Assembly (NCBI RefSeq): GCF_008121495.1
Contig: NZ_CP043051.1
Location: 2,561,001 to 2,625,000, forward strand
Direction of reading: 5' to 3'
Source of the DNA: Mediterraneibacter gnavus ATCC 29149
GTDB lineage: Bacteria; Bacillota; Clostridia; Lachnospirales; Lachnospiraceae
Length of the DNA stretch: 64,000 nt
Shown here: positions 44,098 to 53,077 of the stretch, piece by piece
How the letters are laid out: every line of letters begins with the position of its first letter
How positions within the stretch are numbered: the first letter of the stretch is position 1
The notes under the pieces: model-generated
Seen by the model: only the letters and a program-made list of their open reading frames with translations
Databases searched by the model: none
What the model was told of the DNA's origin: nothing
Position numbers and translations under genes: made by a program

Positions 44098-44460
44098 AAA
44101 TGGCATATATACAATATCTTGTTTTCAATGAAAAGCCTCTGCCGATGCCGGATTCCTACGATATCGGATTGTCAGATGTCGAAGCGGACTCCGGCGGTGA
44201 AACAGAGGCGGGAACCACACAGAGGGATGTAGTAAGGACGGGAGTGGCTGACATTTCCGTCTCTTTTTCCGTGTCCCCGAAGTGGCTCAGACTGCTGACG
44301 GCATATTCCAAGATGCCGAAGATCGCAGTGAAATATTTTGACACGGAAACACTGGAACTGAAAGATGCAGAAATGTATATTACAGGATTTAAAGCAAAAT
44401 TAGAAAAGGATACATCTGAAAGCTTTTGTCAAGGGGGTGCGTGGATATTTTTCATATTAC

Positions 44461-44658
44461 TTACGCAGATTCTCTCTCTGCTTCTGCCTGAATAATGCGT
44501 TTCAACCTGTCCTCCGCAGTCAAACCGCTACTATGGTCAAAAAACACTTTGACTTTATAATTTGTTTTGCCTTGCTTAATCACAAAAACTCCATCCGGTT
44601 TGTTTTTCTCCGAATGGTTATTTGGGGTGGGTAGTGTACTGTTCACAATATTTGTCAT
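44461..44658 (-). CDS. tnpW: TnpW transposon-encoded protein
   Basis: 65 residues from ATG 44658 (AAGGAGGAATATCGT upstream). PDGVFVIKQGKTNYKVKVFF, DHSSGLTAEDRLKRII is the TnpW pattern of Tn4451-type elements. It is the leftmost gene of the element, 43 bases from the att core. Molecular role unknown. Confidence 0.8.
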   Translation of the reverse strand: MTNIVNSTLPTPNNHSEKNKPDGVFVIKQGKTNYKVKVFFDHSSGLTAEDRLKRIIQAEAERESA

Positions 44659-44686
44659 ACGATATTCCTCCTTGAATGAAAAAGCC

Positions 44687-44899
44687 CGACAAGGAAAGGT
44701 CTGACAACGAAGTTCCGACAACGGACATCAGAAAACCTTTTTTCTTTATCGGGCGATACTATCTTTTTACTATTTCCTTTTTCTTTATAATATTGGTTGT
44801 CATGGTTGTCAGAGAGGGAAAAGTGCCGCAATATCAAGGCTTTCGGGATTTTTGCCCGACAACCAGACCGACAACCGGCTCGACAACCGAAGCGACAAC
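44687..44899. repeat. GACAAC iteron-like cluster, candidate origin
   Basis: CGACAAC begins at 44857, 44869, 44881 and 44893: four copies with an exact 12-base period. Further copies or near-copies at 44687, 44702 and 44716 and inverted GTTGTC copies near 44793-44808. The cluster fills the space between tnpW and the helicase gene. Confidence 0.6.
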
Positions 44900-44905
44900 G
44901 GGCTT

Positions 44906-46282
44906 TTATTTTTGCTTCAACCATTCTTCCGGAAGTCCTAACTGTTCCATTTCCTCTGTCGGGATTTCTTGAAAACCATCCATGCTGTTGTCAGGCTCGT
45001 TGTCATTCCTGATACGCTCCCAGCCCTTTTGTCGGCGGTAAGGCTCTGGAAAATACCTCGGATTGCTGAACGCCCTCCAGCCTGTGACAGCGTTATTCAT
45101 AATGTCGTTGATCTCTCGCAGCTCCCATTGTTTCGGTTCGTCATAATCATGCCCCAGTGCTTCCTTGTAAAGCTGCTTAGAGCAGACTATGCTGCCGGAA
45201 TAGCGTTCCAAATAGTCTAAAATCTGTCCTGCCTTTGTGTCCTCCGGCATAAAGTCCTTTTGGTGGGCTTTCAGATAAGCGTTCATAGCCGGACTGAATC
45301 TCAGACGGAAATTGCCACTTCTGTAAATCTCCATAGCTTCTGCCCACATCTGATTGATATACTCTCTGGAAGCCTGTTCATCTGCCAAAATATGAACCTC
45401 AGCCCTTTCAGGATAGACCATAACCGGAACGAAGCGGCGGTTGCCTGTTCGGTCAAGGGGAAGAAAGTCAAGGGTATTAGAAGAACCTCCAAACACACAT
45501 TGTCTTTTTCTGTCTGCCGGATGTGTTTCATAGGGTATCTTATAGGTTTCCTTTTGGCGGCTCAGAAAGGACTTGATTTCTTCAATGCTCTTAGCGTTGG
45601 CGGTTGCAATCATTTCCGACATTTCAATAATCCAATGCCCCTGCATTTTGCGGTACACATTTTCATCATCCAGCTTTTTCAAGTCATCAGAGAACCAGTC
45701 ATCATTGACCGCAAGCAAACGGAAGAAAGAGGACTTTCCGGCTCCCTGACCGCCCACAAGACAGAGCATAACCTCAAATTTGCACCCCGGCTTAAAAGCT
45801 CGTGAGATAGCACCCAGCAGAAACAACTTCAATGCTTCATAGGTGTAATCATCTGTATCAGAACCGAGAAAGCGGTGCAGACAGAAGCGTATGCGTTCTG
45901 TTCCGTCCCATTGCAAGGCATTGAGAAAATCACAGACAGGGTGGTAACGATTTTCATTGGCAATAACCGCAACTGCGTCTATGATTTTCTTCTCTACGGT
46001 CAATCCATAGTTTTCTTCAAAATATAGGAGCAGATATTTCACATCCACATCCGTCAATGTCGGGCTGTCACGATACCAACCGAGGGGCTTCACAATGTCG
46101 ATTCTTTCGGTCAGAAGATTTTTTCGGATAGCCCCTTTCAAAAGTGGGTCATATTGCAGAACACGCTTATAATTTGCGGCAGTATTATAAACCTTACCTT
46201 TCTCGCTCTGCTCTAAGCTGTTTCGGATTTCTTCTACTGTGCATGGTTCTGTCTGCTGACAGTTCTGCAATTCGCTGTTCAA
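44906..46282 (-). CDS. VapE-family helicase of the IME
   Basis: 458 residues. P-loop LCLVGGQGAGKSSFFRLLAV, Walker B-like IIEMSEMIATANAK, then GSSNTLDFLPLDRTGNRRFV, the VapE/SF3-like core. N-terminal part AVIANENRYHPVCDFLNALQ, WDGTERI is also conserved. It overlaps the CHC2 primase by 89 bases; together they can form a split primase-helicase for autonomous replication of the excised circle. Distinct from and much shorter than the phage VapE at 16991. Confidence 0.85.
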   Translation of the reverse strand: MNSELQNCQQTEPCTVEEIRNSLEQSEKGKVYNTAANYKRVLQYDPLLKGAIRKNLLTERIDIVKPLGWYRDSPTLTDVDVKYLLLYFEENYGLTVEKKIIDAVAVIANENRYHPVCDFLNALQWDGTERIRFCLHRFLGSDTDDYTYEALKLFLLGAISRAFKPGCKFEVMLCLVGGQGAGKSSFFRLLAVNDDWFSDDLKKLDDENVYRKMQGHWIIEMSEMIATANAKSIEEIKSFLSRQKETYKIPYETHPADRKRQCVFGGSSNTLDFLPLDRTGNRRFVPVMVYPERAEVHILADEQASREYINQMWAEAMEIYRSGNFRLRFSPAMNAYLKAHQKDFMPEDTKAGQILDYLERYSGSIVCSKQLYKEALGHDYDEPKQWELREINDIMNNAVTGWRAFSNPRYFPEPYRRQKGWERIRNDNEPDNSMDGFQEIPTEEMEQLGLPEEWLKQK

Positions 46283-46832
46283 GTTTTAACACCTCCTTTC
46301 TCTGTTCTGCCACAAGTGCTTTTCGTTCCTCCAATGAACCATACAGAAGAATATCAAGTAGATATTCGATATAGTTCTTCTTATACAGTGCTTCTGCAAA
46401 CATAGGATTCCATTCCTCATCCGGCTGTTTAGGAGCGTATTTCTTTTCCCATTCTCTAAGAAGATGAAAATAATCCGTCAGCACCTTGTAGCAATGATTT
46501 TCTCCTTTTTGATACTTCTGTTCCGGTGTCGGCTCACGAATACGAGGGCGGACACTGGGCTTTTGTCGGCTGTCATAGTTAAGACCAAAATCTTCAGCAA
46601 GTTTGACAGCAGCTTCCCTCAGCCCGATACCGAATAGCTTCGCTGTCAGATCAACAGCGTCTCCGGTTGCTCCGCAGCCAAAACAGTAATAGCGTTCATC
46701 CAGCTTCATACTGGGGGACATATCCGAGTGAAACGGACAGCACGCCATACCTGTGCGACCCACTTTCAAGCCATAGGCTTCTGCGGCTTGTCGGGCAGTA
46801 ACATTTTCTTTTACAATTTCAAATACATTCAT
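46194..46832 (-). CDS. CHC2 zinc-finger DNA primase-like protein
   Basis: 212 residues from ATG 46832 (AGGAGTCAC-type site upstream). RTGMACCPFHSDMSPSMKLD, ERYYCFGCGATGDAVDL is the CHC2 zinc-binding domain of DnaG-type primases. The catalytic TOPRIM domain is absent, so it probably recognises DNA for a primase activity elsewhere, such as the helicase partner. Downstream coiled-coil region (about 160-205). Confidence 0.85.
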   Translation of the reverse strand: MNVFEIVKENVTARQAAEAYGLKVGRTGMACCPFHSDMSPSMKLDERYYCFGCGATGDAVDLTAKLFGIGLREAAVKLAEDFGLNYDSRQKPSVRPRIREPTPEQKYQKGENHCYKVLTDYFHLLREWEKKYAPKQPDEEWNPMFAEALYKKNYIEYLLDILLYGSLEERKALVAEQRKEVLKLEQRIAELSADRTMHSRRNPKQLRAERER

Positions 46833-46894
46833 GTGACTCCTTTCCTGAAACGAAAAAAGCACCTGTCATTTTCAAAGTGAAAACAGCAAGTACC

Positions 46895-48127
46895 TTAGAG
46901 TTCCATATCCTGTTTTTTGCTTTTCTCCGGAATTGTTCGGCTCACTTCACGCTCTGCCATTTCTTTCTTCTTGTGGCTCAACTGCTCTATAATGGAACTT
47001 TTGGCTTTCTTCTTGATTTGCTCCGTTCCGGCTTTTTTGACCTCCGGTTTCATCAGCGTGGTTTGGATTTTCTGAATGGTTGATTTCATAGCATTTGTGA
47101 TTCTGGCAATCACTCCATCCAATCGTTTCACTGCATACTCAACTTCTTTCTTTGAAGCCTTACGCTCAGGGGAGAGAACCCATGCCTTAGACTGCTCCAC
47201 CAGCTTAATATCCTCCTTGTGCGTTTCCAGTTTCACAGTATCAGCAACGACCTCAACCGCCTTGTCATAGGCAATATCGGCAACCTCATCCACCAGAGCT
47301 TCCACATCCTCAATCTTCATCGTGAGTTCTTCCAATTTTTGCTCCTGTGCTGCCAGTTGCTCCTTTTGCTTGAAAATAATGTAGTCCTGTTTTTCCAGAT
47401 AAGCACGACCACCATATTCCGGTTCTTCTTCCAGTTGTAAGCCGTGCTTTTTCGCCACATCAAACAGCAGCACTCGGCAAGCTGAATCGAAAGTCATCTT
47501 GCGGTTGTTTTTTCTTCCGACCGGCTTCTCCGGTTCCGGCAGTTCAAACCCCAGTGCTTCCAAAGCCTTTTCCTGTTGTGGGGCAATCTCCCCATATTGA
47601 TTTTCACAGTCGAACACATGACGCTCGTGAATATGAGGGGTGCTTTCATCCAAGTGCAGCGCCCAATTCAAGATATGGACATGAGAACCGAAACGCTCAT
47701 TTACGATTTCCATAAATTCTGTGACGATCTCAATGAGCAGTTCCGGCGGAACATGATTGTCAAGTGTTCCAATCTGATAGACCGTTTCCTCTGGACAGGT
47801 CTTTTTGCTTTTGAGTAAATCTCCGGTTTCCTTATTTCTTTCAGGGTGTCGGTTCTTCACATTTCTTTCGTTCTGTCCGGTTACAAAATCACGATACCGC
47901 TGACGATAAAAAAGCTGTTCCACATCTTCAAAAGTGGCAGACAGCTCATTTTCCTTTTCGGAATTTTTGAAATTGCGGAAGCCATTGTAACAGTCCCAAT
48001 AGAGATTTTGTTTGGCTCGCTCTTCGTCAATGTGTTCGCTGTTGGCAATGTCAAAACTGCGGTCATTGTGCTTCGGATTATAAACGCCATTCTTTCCGGC
48101 TCGTCCATTGTGCCTTGTTAATTTCAC
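46895..48127 (-). CDS. MobV/Pre-type relaxase
   Basis: 410 residues from GTG 48127 with AAAAGGAGGAATTCAT upstream; an open frame continues further but lacks a ribosome site and crosses the candidate oriT. KLTRHNGRAGKNGVYNPKHN at the N terminus and WALHLDESTPHIHERHVF with the HxDExxPHxH metal motif identify a MobV/Pre relaxase. It nicks oriT and leads the strand into a recipient. C-terminal coiled coil (about 245-400). It acts in trans with a conjugation apparatus supplied by another element. Confidence 0.87.
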   Translation of the reverse strand: MKLTRHNGRAGKNGVYNPKHNDRSFDIANSEHIDEERAKQNLYWDCYNGFRNFKNSEKENELSATFEDVEQLFYRQRYRDFVTGQNERNVKNRHPERNKETGDLLKSKKTCPEETVYQIGTLDNHVPPELLIEIVTEFMEIVNERFGSHVHILNWALHLDESTPHIHERHVFDCENQYGEIAPQQEKALEALGFELPEPEKPVGRKNNRKMTFDSACRVLLFDVAKKHGLQLEEEPEYGGRAYLEKQDYIIFKQKEQLAAQEQKLEELTMKIEDVEALVDEVADIAYDKAVEVVADTVKLETHKEDIKLVEQSKAWVLSPERKASKKEVEYAVKRLDGVIARITNAMKSTIQKIQTTLMKPEVKKAGTEQIKKKAKSSIIEQLSHKKKEMAEREVSRTIPEKSKKQDMEL

Positions 48128-48412
48128 ATGAATTCCTCCTTTTCTTTTTGATTTCCCCGACAGGGGAGAAGGGCAGCGAAGCTGATTCCTTGCGGCTTTC
48201 TGCGTCAAGTAATACCCAGTATTAAGTGGCGAGACGCCACTTAACTGGGCAAGGCTGCCGCCCTTGACCTGCACAGGGGTATTGCATTCCCTGTACCCAT
48301 GCACAAAGGGTTGCACCCTCTGTACTCCCGCCCGAACAAACTGACTTCGCCCCGTCCCAAGCTCCGTCAGTTCCTTCGGTTTTACAAAACAGTCCACCGG
48401 ACTATTTTGCAA
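48128..48412. other. Candidate oriT region upstream of relaxase
   Basis: Intergenic stretch with a long imperfect palindrome: CCCAGTATTAAGTGGCG (48215-48231) faces CGCCACTTAACTGGG (48235-48249) over an AGA loop, with a two-base bulge. Such a stem beside a MobV gene is the expected oriT form. No gene is supported here although one frame is open. Confidence 0.55.
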
Positions 48413-48511
48413 AAAGAAAAACCGACGCATGATCGCTTTACGCTCAATACATCGGTTTCTTCATCTGACCTTAACGTTCATATTCAGTTGTGGCAGATTA
48501 CGGATAATCTG
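48413..48511. repeat. Cassette-array repeat, copy a (short)
   Basis: Holds the terminator-like stem AAACCGA...TCGGTTT and the following TGACC..CATATTCAGTTGTGGCAG part of the repeat family. It is the distal end of the array, next to oriT. Confidence 0.8.
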
Positions 48512-48611
48512 CAAATGGATAAACAAAAACGACCAACTATGTAGCTGATCGTCCTTGCGTGGTTGCCTTAAAAAGTAGTTGATAAACACCCTACTCTTGA
48601 AAAGCTCGTTG

Positions 48612-48995
48612 TCATTTACATCTATTATTTTTGAATAGAAAAATTCCTTTATAAATGATAAAAGGAATTGAACCGATTACTCCAGCAAGTGTATAAATCG
48701 GGAAAGTAACAAATCCAATTATAATTTTAGGTGCGATAGGAGTTAGCCATTTCTTAACTAAACCACTATAAAAAATCAAACCTGTTGGTATTCCAGCAAA
48801 AAGCAATCCAAAAGAAAGAATACTTCTTGTAAATCCTAATGGTTCAGGAACAGACATATTTTGACTTGTCCAAAACGCAATGTACTCAGGGTCACTAAGT
48901 TGATTCATTTGATTAAGTGCTACAAAATAACCAAGTACACAACCAATAATTAAAAATAAACATATAAGCAATATTTGTTTCAACTCTTTTTTCAT
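48612..48995 (-). CDS. Array gene 1: small multi-pass membrane protein
   Basis: 127 residues. Three to four hydrophobic segments: QILLICLFLIIGCVLGYFVA, ILSFGLLFAGIPTGLIFY, IAPKIIIGFVTFPIYTLAGV and an end segment IGSIPFIIYKGIFLF. AAAGGAAGATG precedes the start. No family recognised. It shares a cassette with array gene 2 (no full repeat between). Separate promoter not seen. AT-rich. Confidence 0.6.
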   Translation of the reverse strand: MKKELKQILLICLFLIIGCVLGYFVALNQMNQLSDPEYIAFWTSQNMSVPEPLGFTRSILSFGLLFAGIPTGLIFYSGLVKKWLTPIAPKIIIGFVTFPIYTLAGVIGSIPFIIYKGIFLFKNNRCK

Positions 48996-49056
48996 ATTTC
49001 ATCTTCCTTTACGGTCATATTCAGTTGTCTAACATCGTACTGTTATAAAATCTATG

Positions 49057-49626
49057 TCATTTACGATTTTTCTTATGCTGATTTGCCCAGTAAGATTTTA
49101 CAGGGATTCTTCTTCTTTTTATGTCCTCCATAAATTCTTCTTTGTCAATATTACTATCAATGGTAAATAATTTTTCTCCATTTACATATACACGCATAGA
49201 ACCTTTCCTTCTCTCGCAATAGGTAATATCTTCAAAGTGAAAAGTTCTCTTTCTGCCAAAAGTTGAACGCCATGTGATTTCATCTTCATCCACTTCCAGT
49301 TTCCACATAATCATATTCAATGAGCCTATAAAAAACACAACAAATGCAATGCCAAATACCAAGGGAGGAAATATATCATCCTGTTGGATAGCACTTGCTA
49401 CAGTACAACCTCCTGTAAATAAAATTCCAAAAACAAATATAATAGTCAATGTTTTCTCTGTTTTTATTGTATAATGCGTTCTAATTATTCCCTTTTTCTG
49501 TTCTTCCTCTCGTTCTTTAGCTCTCTTTTGTTGAAGATTTACAAGATATTTCAAAAGAAGAAGTACAACTAAATAGGGGCCTATTTGTGTAATTATATTC
49601 AAACACATTCGTAAAAAATCATTCAT
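49057..49626 (-). CDS. Array gene 2: PH-like membrane protein
   Basis: 189 residues from ATG 49626 (GGAGGGC upstream). One N-terminal segment (IGPYLVVLLLLKYLV), two more near 70-125, then a cytosolic beta-rich domain: DEDEITWRSTFGRKRTFHFE, DITYCERRKGSMRVYVNGEK. The domain resembles bacterial PH-like modules. Array gene 6 is a close paralogue, and their first ~75 codons plus upstream DNA are almost identical, so one is a recent copy. Confidence 0.65.
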   Translation of the reverse strand: MNDFLRMCLNIITQIGPYLVVLLLLKYLVNLQQKRAKEREEEQKKGIIRTHYTIKTEKTLTIIFVFGILFTGGCTVASAIQQDDIFPPLVFGIAFVVFFIGSLNMIMWKLEVDEDEITWRSTFGRKRTFHFEDITYCERRKGSMRVYVNGEKLFTIDSNIDKEEFMEDIKRRRIPVKSYWANQHKKNRK

Positions 49627-49689
49627 TTTTTGCCCTCCATAGTTCCAGCTATATAAAAATGATTGTTTGAAATCGAGTATTAAAAACCT

Positions 49690-49957
49690 CAATTTTTCAT
49701 ATCTCATTATACTTCATCAACTTAAAGAATGGAAGAAAAAATTTTGTGTACAGAGTTCCTGTTCAAGCCTTGTAACGCACATTTCTGCAAAATCCATAGT
49801 CCCCGATACTTTCCTCACGGGTGATATACAGTCGGAATTCTGTCAGCTCATGAAATAAGAAAAACCGACGCATGATCGCTTTACGCTCAATACATCGGTT
49901 TCTTTATCTGACCTTGACGGTCATATTCAGTTGTGGCAGATTACAGGTAATCTACAA
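49690..49957. repeat. Cassette-array repeat, copy b (full, about 265 bp)
   Basis: In the gene direction it holds, in order, the terminator stem (49862-49901), a conserved frame ending HELTEFRLYITREESIGDYG..., and a promoter-like TATAAT near 49700 serving array gene 2. Confidence 0.85.
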
Positions 49958-49992
49958 ATTTCCCAAAACAAAATAGGATATTTATTTTTATT

Positions 49993-50439
49993 CTATTCAA
50001 CTACATACCCATATTCTGTGTGTGGTAAATACCTTACAGTTATCTTATCTCCTAAATCGCTACCTGTTCCCCAATATTTTAATGAATGTTCTTCTCCAGT
50101 TTTCTCATCTCTAATATGTATTCTTCTTTCACTATTAGAGTTTTCTCCTGACATTGCACCTTGTGTAACTTCTCCGGTAACTTCAACTAAATTGTTAGAT
50201 AGTAAATAAGGTATATCCAAGCAACAAGGAACAGTTATAAATATACCGAGAATCAATAACCCAACAACTGCCATCACATTGATTATTTTTTCCCATTTTT
50301 GATATTTTATTTTTTCTTCTTCATTGACAGCCTTTCGTTTTATAAACTTCCCATTTTTCTTTCTATGCAAAACATACATAATTAAGACTATAAATGATAC
50401 TATAATCACTCCAAAAGTTCTAAACATCAATAATGCCAT
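49993..50439 (-). CDS. Array gene 3: two-TM protein with extracytoplasmic domain
   Basis: 148 residues: FGVIIVSFIVLIMYVLH and INVMAVVGLLILGIFITVP are membrane segments; the ~70-residue remainder (EVTGEVTQGAMSGENSNSER ... GDKITVRYLPHTEYGYVV) has the pattern of DUF3592-type domains. AAAGGAG precedes the start. It follows array gene 4 by 28 bases in one cassette. Immunity or envelope function possible, unproven. Confidence 0.6.
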   Translation of the reverse strand: MALLMFRTFGVIIVSFIVLIMYVLHRKKNGKFIKRKAVNEEEKIKYQKWEKIINVMAVVGLLILGIFITVPCCLDIPYLLSNNLVEVTGEVTQGAMSGENSNSERRIHIRDEKTGEEHSLKYWGTGSDLGDKITVRYLPHTEYGYVVE

Positions 50440-50467
50440 AAATTTGTACTCCTTTCAAAGCGACACG

Positions 50468-50848
50468 CTATTTATTAACAGCTTTATCAGCTAATCTTTT
50501 ATCTCCCCATGGCGTTTTCAGCATAGGCTCATTATCAATAATTCCTGCTCTTAAAATTTCAAGGGGTTTTTCTAATTGTAAGATGTTTTTATTATCTATA
50601 ATAATAGCAGTTTGAAATTCCTCAAAACTTTCAAAAACTCTGTCTTGAAATATAAAAGATATATTTTCTTTACATTCCTCTGCGTTAGCAGGTAAAACAC
50701 AGGAACCCATCACATATTTTTTCTCATTATAGGAAAACTCAATAAGAGTAAAAGCCATATCATTATCATAATCAGACTTGATAATTTCCATTAGATCTTT
50801 TGCTTCAATAATGAGCGTTGGCTTTTCATTTTTCTTAAAACCAAACAT
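50468..50848 (-). CDS. Array gene 4: small soluble protein
   Basis: 126 residues from ATG 50848 (GGAGGTG upstream). Soluble alpha/beta sequence (FKKNEKPTLIIEAKDLMEII, FQDRVFESFEEFQTAIIIDN, KTPWGDKRLADKAVNK). No family recognised. It shares a promoter in repeat c with array gene 3. Confidence 0.55.
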   Translation of the reverse strand: MFGFKKNEKPTLIIEAKDLMEIIKSDYDNDMAFTLIEFSYNEKKYVMGSCVLPANAEECKENISFIFQDRVFESFEEFQTAIIIDNKNILQLEKPLEILRAGIIDNEPMLKTPWGDKRLADKAVNK

Positions 50849-50885
50849 GAATAACACCTCCAAGAATTAACTTTATCTTATTTTT

Positions 50886-51124
50886 CATTATACTTCATCA
50901 ACTTAACGAATGGAAGAAAAAATTTGTGTGCAGAGTTCCTGTTCAAGCCTTGTAACGCGCATTTATGCAAAATCCATAGTCCCCGATACTTTCCTCACGG
51001 GTGATATACAGTCGGAATTCTGTCAGCTCATGAAATAAGAAAAACCGACGCATGATCGCTTTACGCTCAATACATCGGTTTCTTCATCTGACCTTGACGG
51101 TCATATTCAGTTGTGGCAGATTAG
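50886..51124. repeat. Cassette-array repeat, copy c (full)
   Basis: Nearly identical to copy b over about 240 bases, with the same terminator stem and TATAAT-bearing end (minus strand, near 50890) preceding array gene 4. Confidence 0.85.
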
Positions 51125-51137
51125 CCAATTTGAAAAA

Positions 51138-51887
51138 TTACTCTGGCACATCTACTGAATAACTTAGATTGTTTCCTCTCTTGTCGCTCTTTAAATCATC
51201 ATAATACCATAGATACATCGTTCTGTCATATACATTGATTTCAATAACACCATCTGGCTTTTGACCTTCTACTTCTAATGAGTAAATTTCCTTATCATGT
51301 GCATAGCCAAAAACAAATCTGGTATCTGGATAATTTGGATTCAAGTCCTGTTGAAAATCACTTAATTTTAAAGATGAACGAATTAGTTCTGTAATATCAG
51401 ATATAAGAATGCTATCCGCTTTAGTTGTAACCGGTGTAGCATTCATAAATGCATATTGTACACTTGCTTCCTCCACCTGTTTTTTGCAGCGTGCCATCAC
51501 AAAACCTTGAACGGGATCGTTATCGCTTCCTGCCCGATAGAAAATAGTATCATACTGTTTGCCATTCCATATATGCAATATTTCATCAACATGATTAAGA
51601 AAATCTTCTGGAACAGAAAATTCTTCATTTTCAGCATTCAAAGGAGAATTCAAAATAGCTTCTTCGACAGAACTATAATATATGAGTTCAGAATCCTTTT
51701 TATCGTAATCACTCAAATTGAATTCGACATATGCATTGTCTTTATTGTCATCTTCCGGAACATAAGTATAACGACCATTTTCAATATGGTCATCATAATC
51801 AACAAACAGTCCAATACATATCAGCGCTGCAAAAATCAAAAAAACTATTCCTACAATGATTAGCAATATTTTCAAAAATTTTTTCAT
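51138..51887 (-). CDS. Array gene 5: membrane-anchored protein
   Basis: 249 residues from ATG 51887 (AAGGTGG upstream). One N-terminal anchor (KKFLKILLIIVGIVFLIFAA LICIGLF), then an extracytoplasmic domain of ~215 residues with alternating polar strands (YIYYSSVEEAILNSPLNAEN, RTMYLWYYDDLKSDKRGNN). Family not recognised. Unlike the others it uses its own promoter region (TTATATCAT near 51920) rather than the repeat promoter. Confidence 0.6.
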   Translation of the reverse strand: MKKFLKILLIIVGIVFLIFAALICIGLFVDYDDHIENGRYTYVPEDDNKDNAYVEFNLSDYDKKDSELIYYSSVEEAILNSPLNAENEEFSVPEDFLNHVDEILHIWNGKQYDTIFYRAGSDNDPVQGFVMARCKKQVEEASVQYAFMNATPVTTKADSILISDITELIRSSLKLSDFQQDLNPNYPDTRFVFGYAHDKEIYSLEVEGQKPDGVIEINVYDRTMYLWYYDDLKSDKRGNNLSYSVDVPE

Positions 51888-51982
51888 ACAAAAGTCCACC
51901 TTCTTGCTTCATTTCAGTAAATTATATCATACCGATATGAACAATTCAATTCACGCTCTATCAAGTAGTTTTTTACTTACCT

Positions 51983-52146
51983 ATAACGCACATTTCCGCA
52001 AAATCCATAGTCTCCGATACTTTCCTCACAGGCGATATACAGTCGGAATTCTGTCAGCTCATGAAATAAGAAAAACCGACGCATGATCGCTTTACGCTCA
52101 ATACATCGGTTTCTTCATCCGACTTTGACGGTCATATTCAGTTGTC
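51983..52146. repeat. Cassette-array repeat, copy d (partial)
   Basis: About 160 bases, lacking the promoter end, with small differences from b and c (for example ACAGGCGA for ACGGGTGA). Ends with GTTGTCTAACATC, which also follows array gene 2. Confidence 0.8.
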
Positions 52147-52173
52147 TAACATCGTACTGTTATAAAATCTATG

Positions 52174-52743
52174 TCATTTACGATTCTTCTTATGCTGATT
52201 TGTCCAGTAAGGTTTTACAGGGATTCTTCTTCTCTCTATATCTTCCATAAATTCTTCTTTATCGATATTACTATCAATGGTAAATAGCTTTTCCCCATTT
52301 ACATATACACGCACAGAACCTTTTTTTCTCTCGCAGTAGGTAATATCCCCAAAACGAAAAGTTCTCTTTTTTCCAAAAGTTGACCGCCATGTGATTTCAT
52401 CTCCGTTCACTTCCAGTTTCCACATTACCATATTGACTATTCCGCTTATGCCTACTAAAAAAAATATTCCAAATATACAAATGACAAACATATCTTCTTT
52501 TTCCCTAAGACTCATAGCCGTACAACAAGCAAAAAATATTGTACCTACGATAAATGCCACGACAAGGAATTTCTCTGTTTTTATTATATAATGCGTCCTT
52601 ATTATTCCCTTTTTCTGTTCTTCCTCTCGTTCTTTAGCTCTCTTTTGTTGAAGATTTACAAGATATTTCAAAAGAAGAAGTACAACTAAATAGGGGCCTA
52701 TTTGTGTAATTATATTCAAACACATTCGTAAAAAATCATTCAT
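52174..52743 (-). CDS. Array gene 6: paralogue of PH-like membrane protein
   Basis: 189 residues from ATG 52743 (GGAGGGC upstream). Same plan as array gene 2: N-terminal anchor identical, central membrane pair different (FLVVAFIVGTIFFACCTAMS versus TLTIIFVFGILFTGGCTVAS), C-terminal domain ~85% alike (NGDEITWRSTFGKKRTFRFG). The pattern, conserved ends and divergent middle, suggests selection on the middle or recombination at the ends. Confidence 0.65.
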   Translation of the reverse strand: MNDFLRMCLNIITQIGPYLVVLLLLKYLVNLQQKRAKEREEEQKKGIIRTHYIIKTEKFLVVAFIVGTIFFACCTAMSLREKEDMFVICIFGIFFLVGISGIVNMVMWKLEVNGDEITWRSTFGKKRTFRFGDITYCERKKGSVRVYVNGEKLFTIDSNIDKEEFMEDIERRRIPVKPYWTNQHKKNRK

Positions 52744-52824
52744 TTTTTGCCCTCCATAGTTCCAGCTATATAAAAATGATTGTTTGAAATCGAGTATTAA
52801 AAACCTCAATTTTTCATATCTCAT

Positions 52825-53075
52825 TATACTTCATCAACTTAAAGAATGGAAGAAAAAAATTTGTGTACAGAGTTCCTGTTCAAGCCTTGTAACGCACATT
52901 TCCGCAAAACCCATAGTCCCCGATACTTTCCTCACGGGTGATATACAGTCGGAATTCTGTCAGCTCATGAAATAAGAAAAACCGACGCATGATCGCTTTA
53001 CGCTCAATACATCAGTTTCTTCATCTGACCTTAACGGTCATATTCAGTTGTGGCAGATTACAGGTAATCTACAAA
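52825..53075. repeat. Cassette-array repeat, copy e (full)
   Basis: Near-identical to copy b across about 250 bases; promoter end (TATAAT near 52826, minus strand) precedes array gene 6 and terminator end follows array gene 7. Confidence 0.85.
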
Positions 53076-53077
53076 AA

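Noticed and set aside
44676..44972. 98-residue rightward frame over the iteron cluster
   Set aside because: Its TTRPTTGSTTEATTG stretch is only the translation of the CGACAAC repeats; it overlaps tnpW and the helicase end and opposes all IME genes.
48128..48430. N-terminal extension of the relaxase to 48430
   Set aside because: The extension lacks relaxase features and crosses the palindromic oriT candidate; GTG 48127 has a good ribosome site.
49667..49858. Small rightward frames inside the array repeats (also near 52784)
   Set aside because: They arise from the conserved non-genic repeat and run against the array genes; no ribosome site precedes them.
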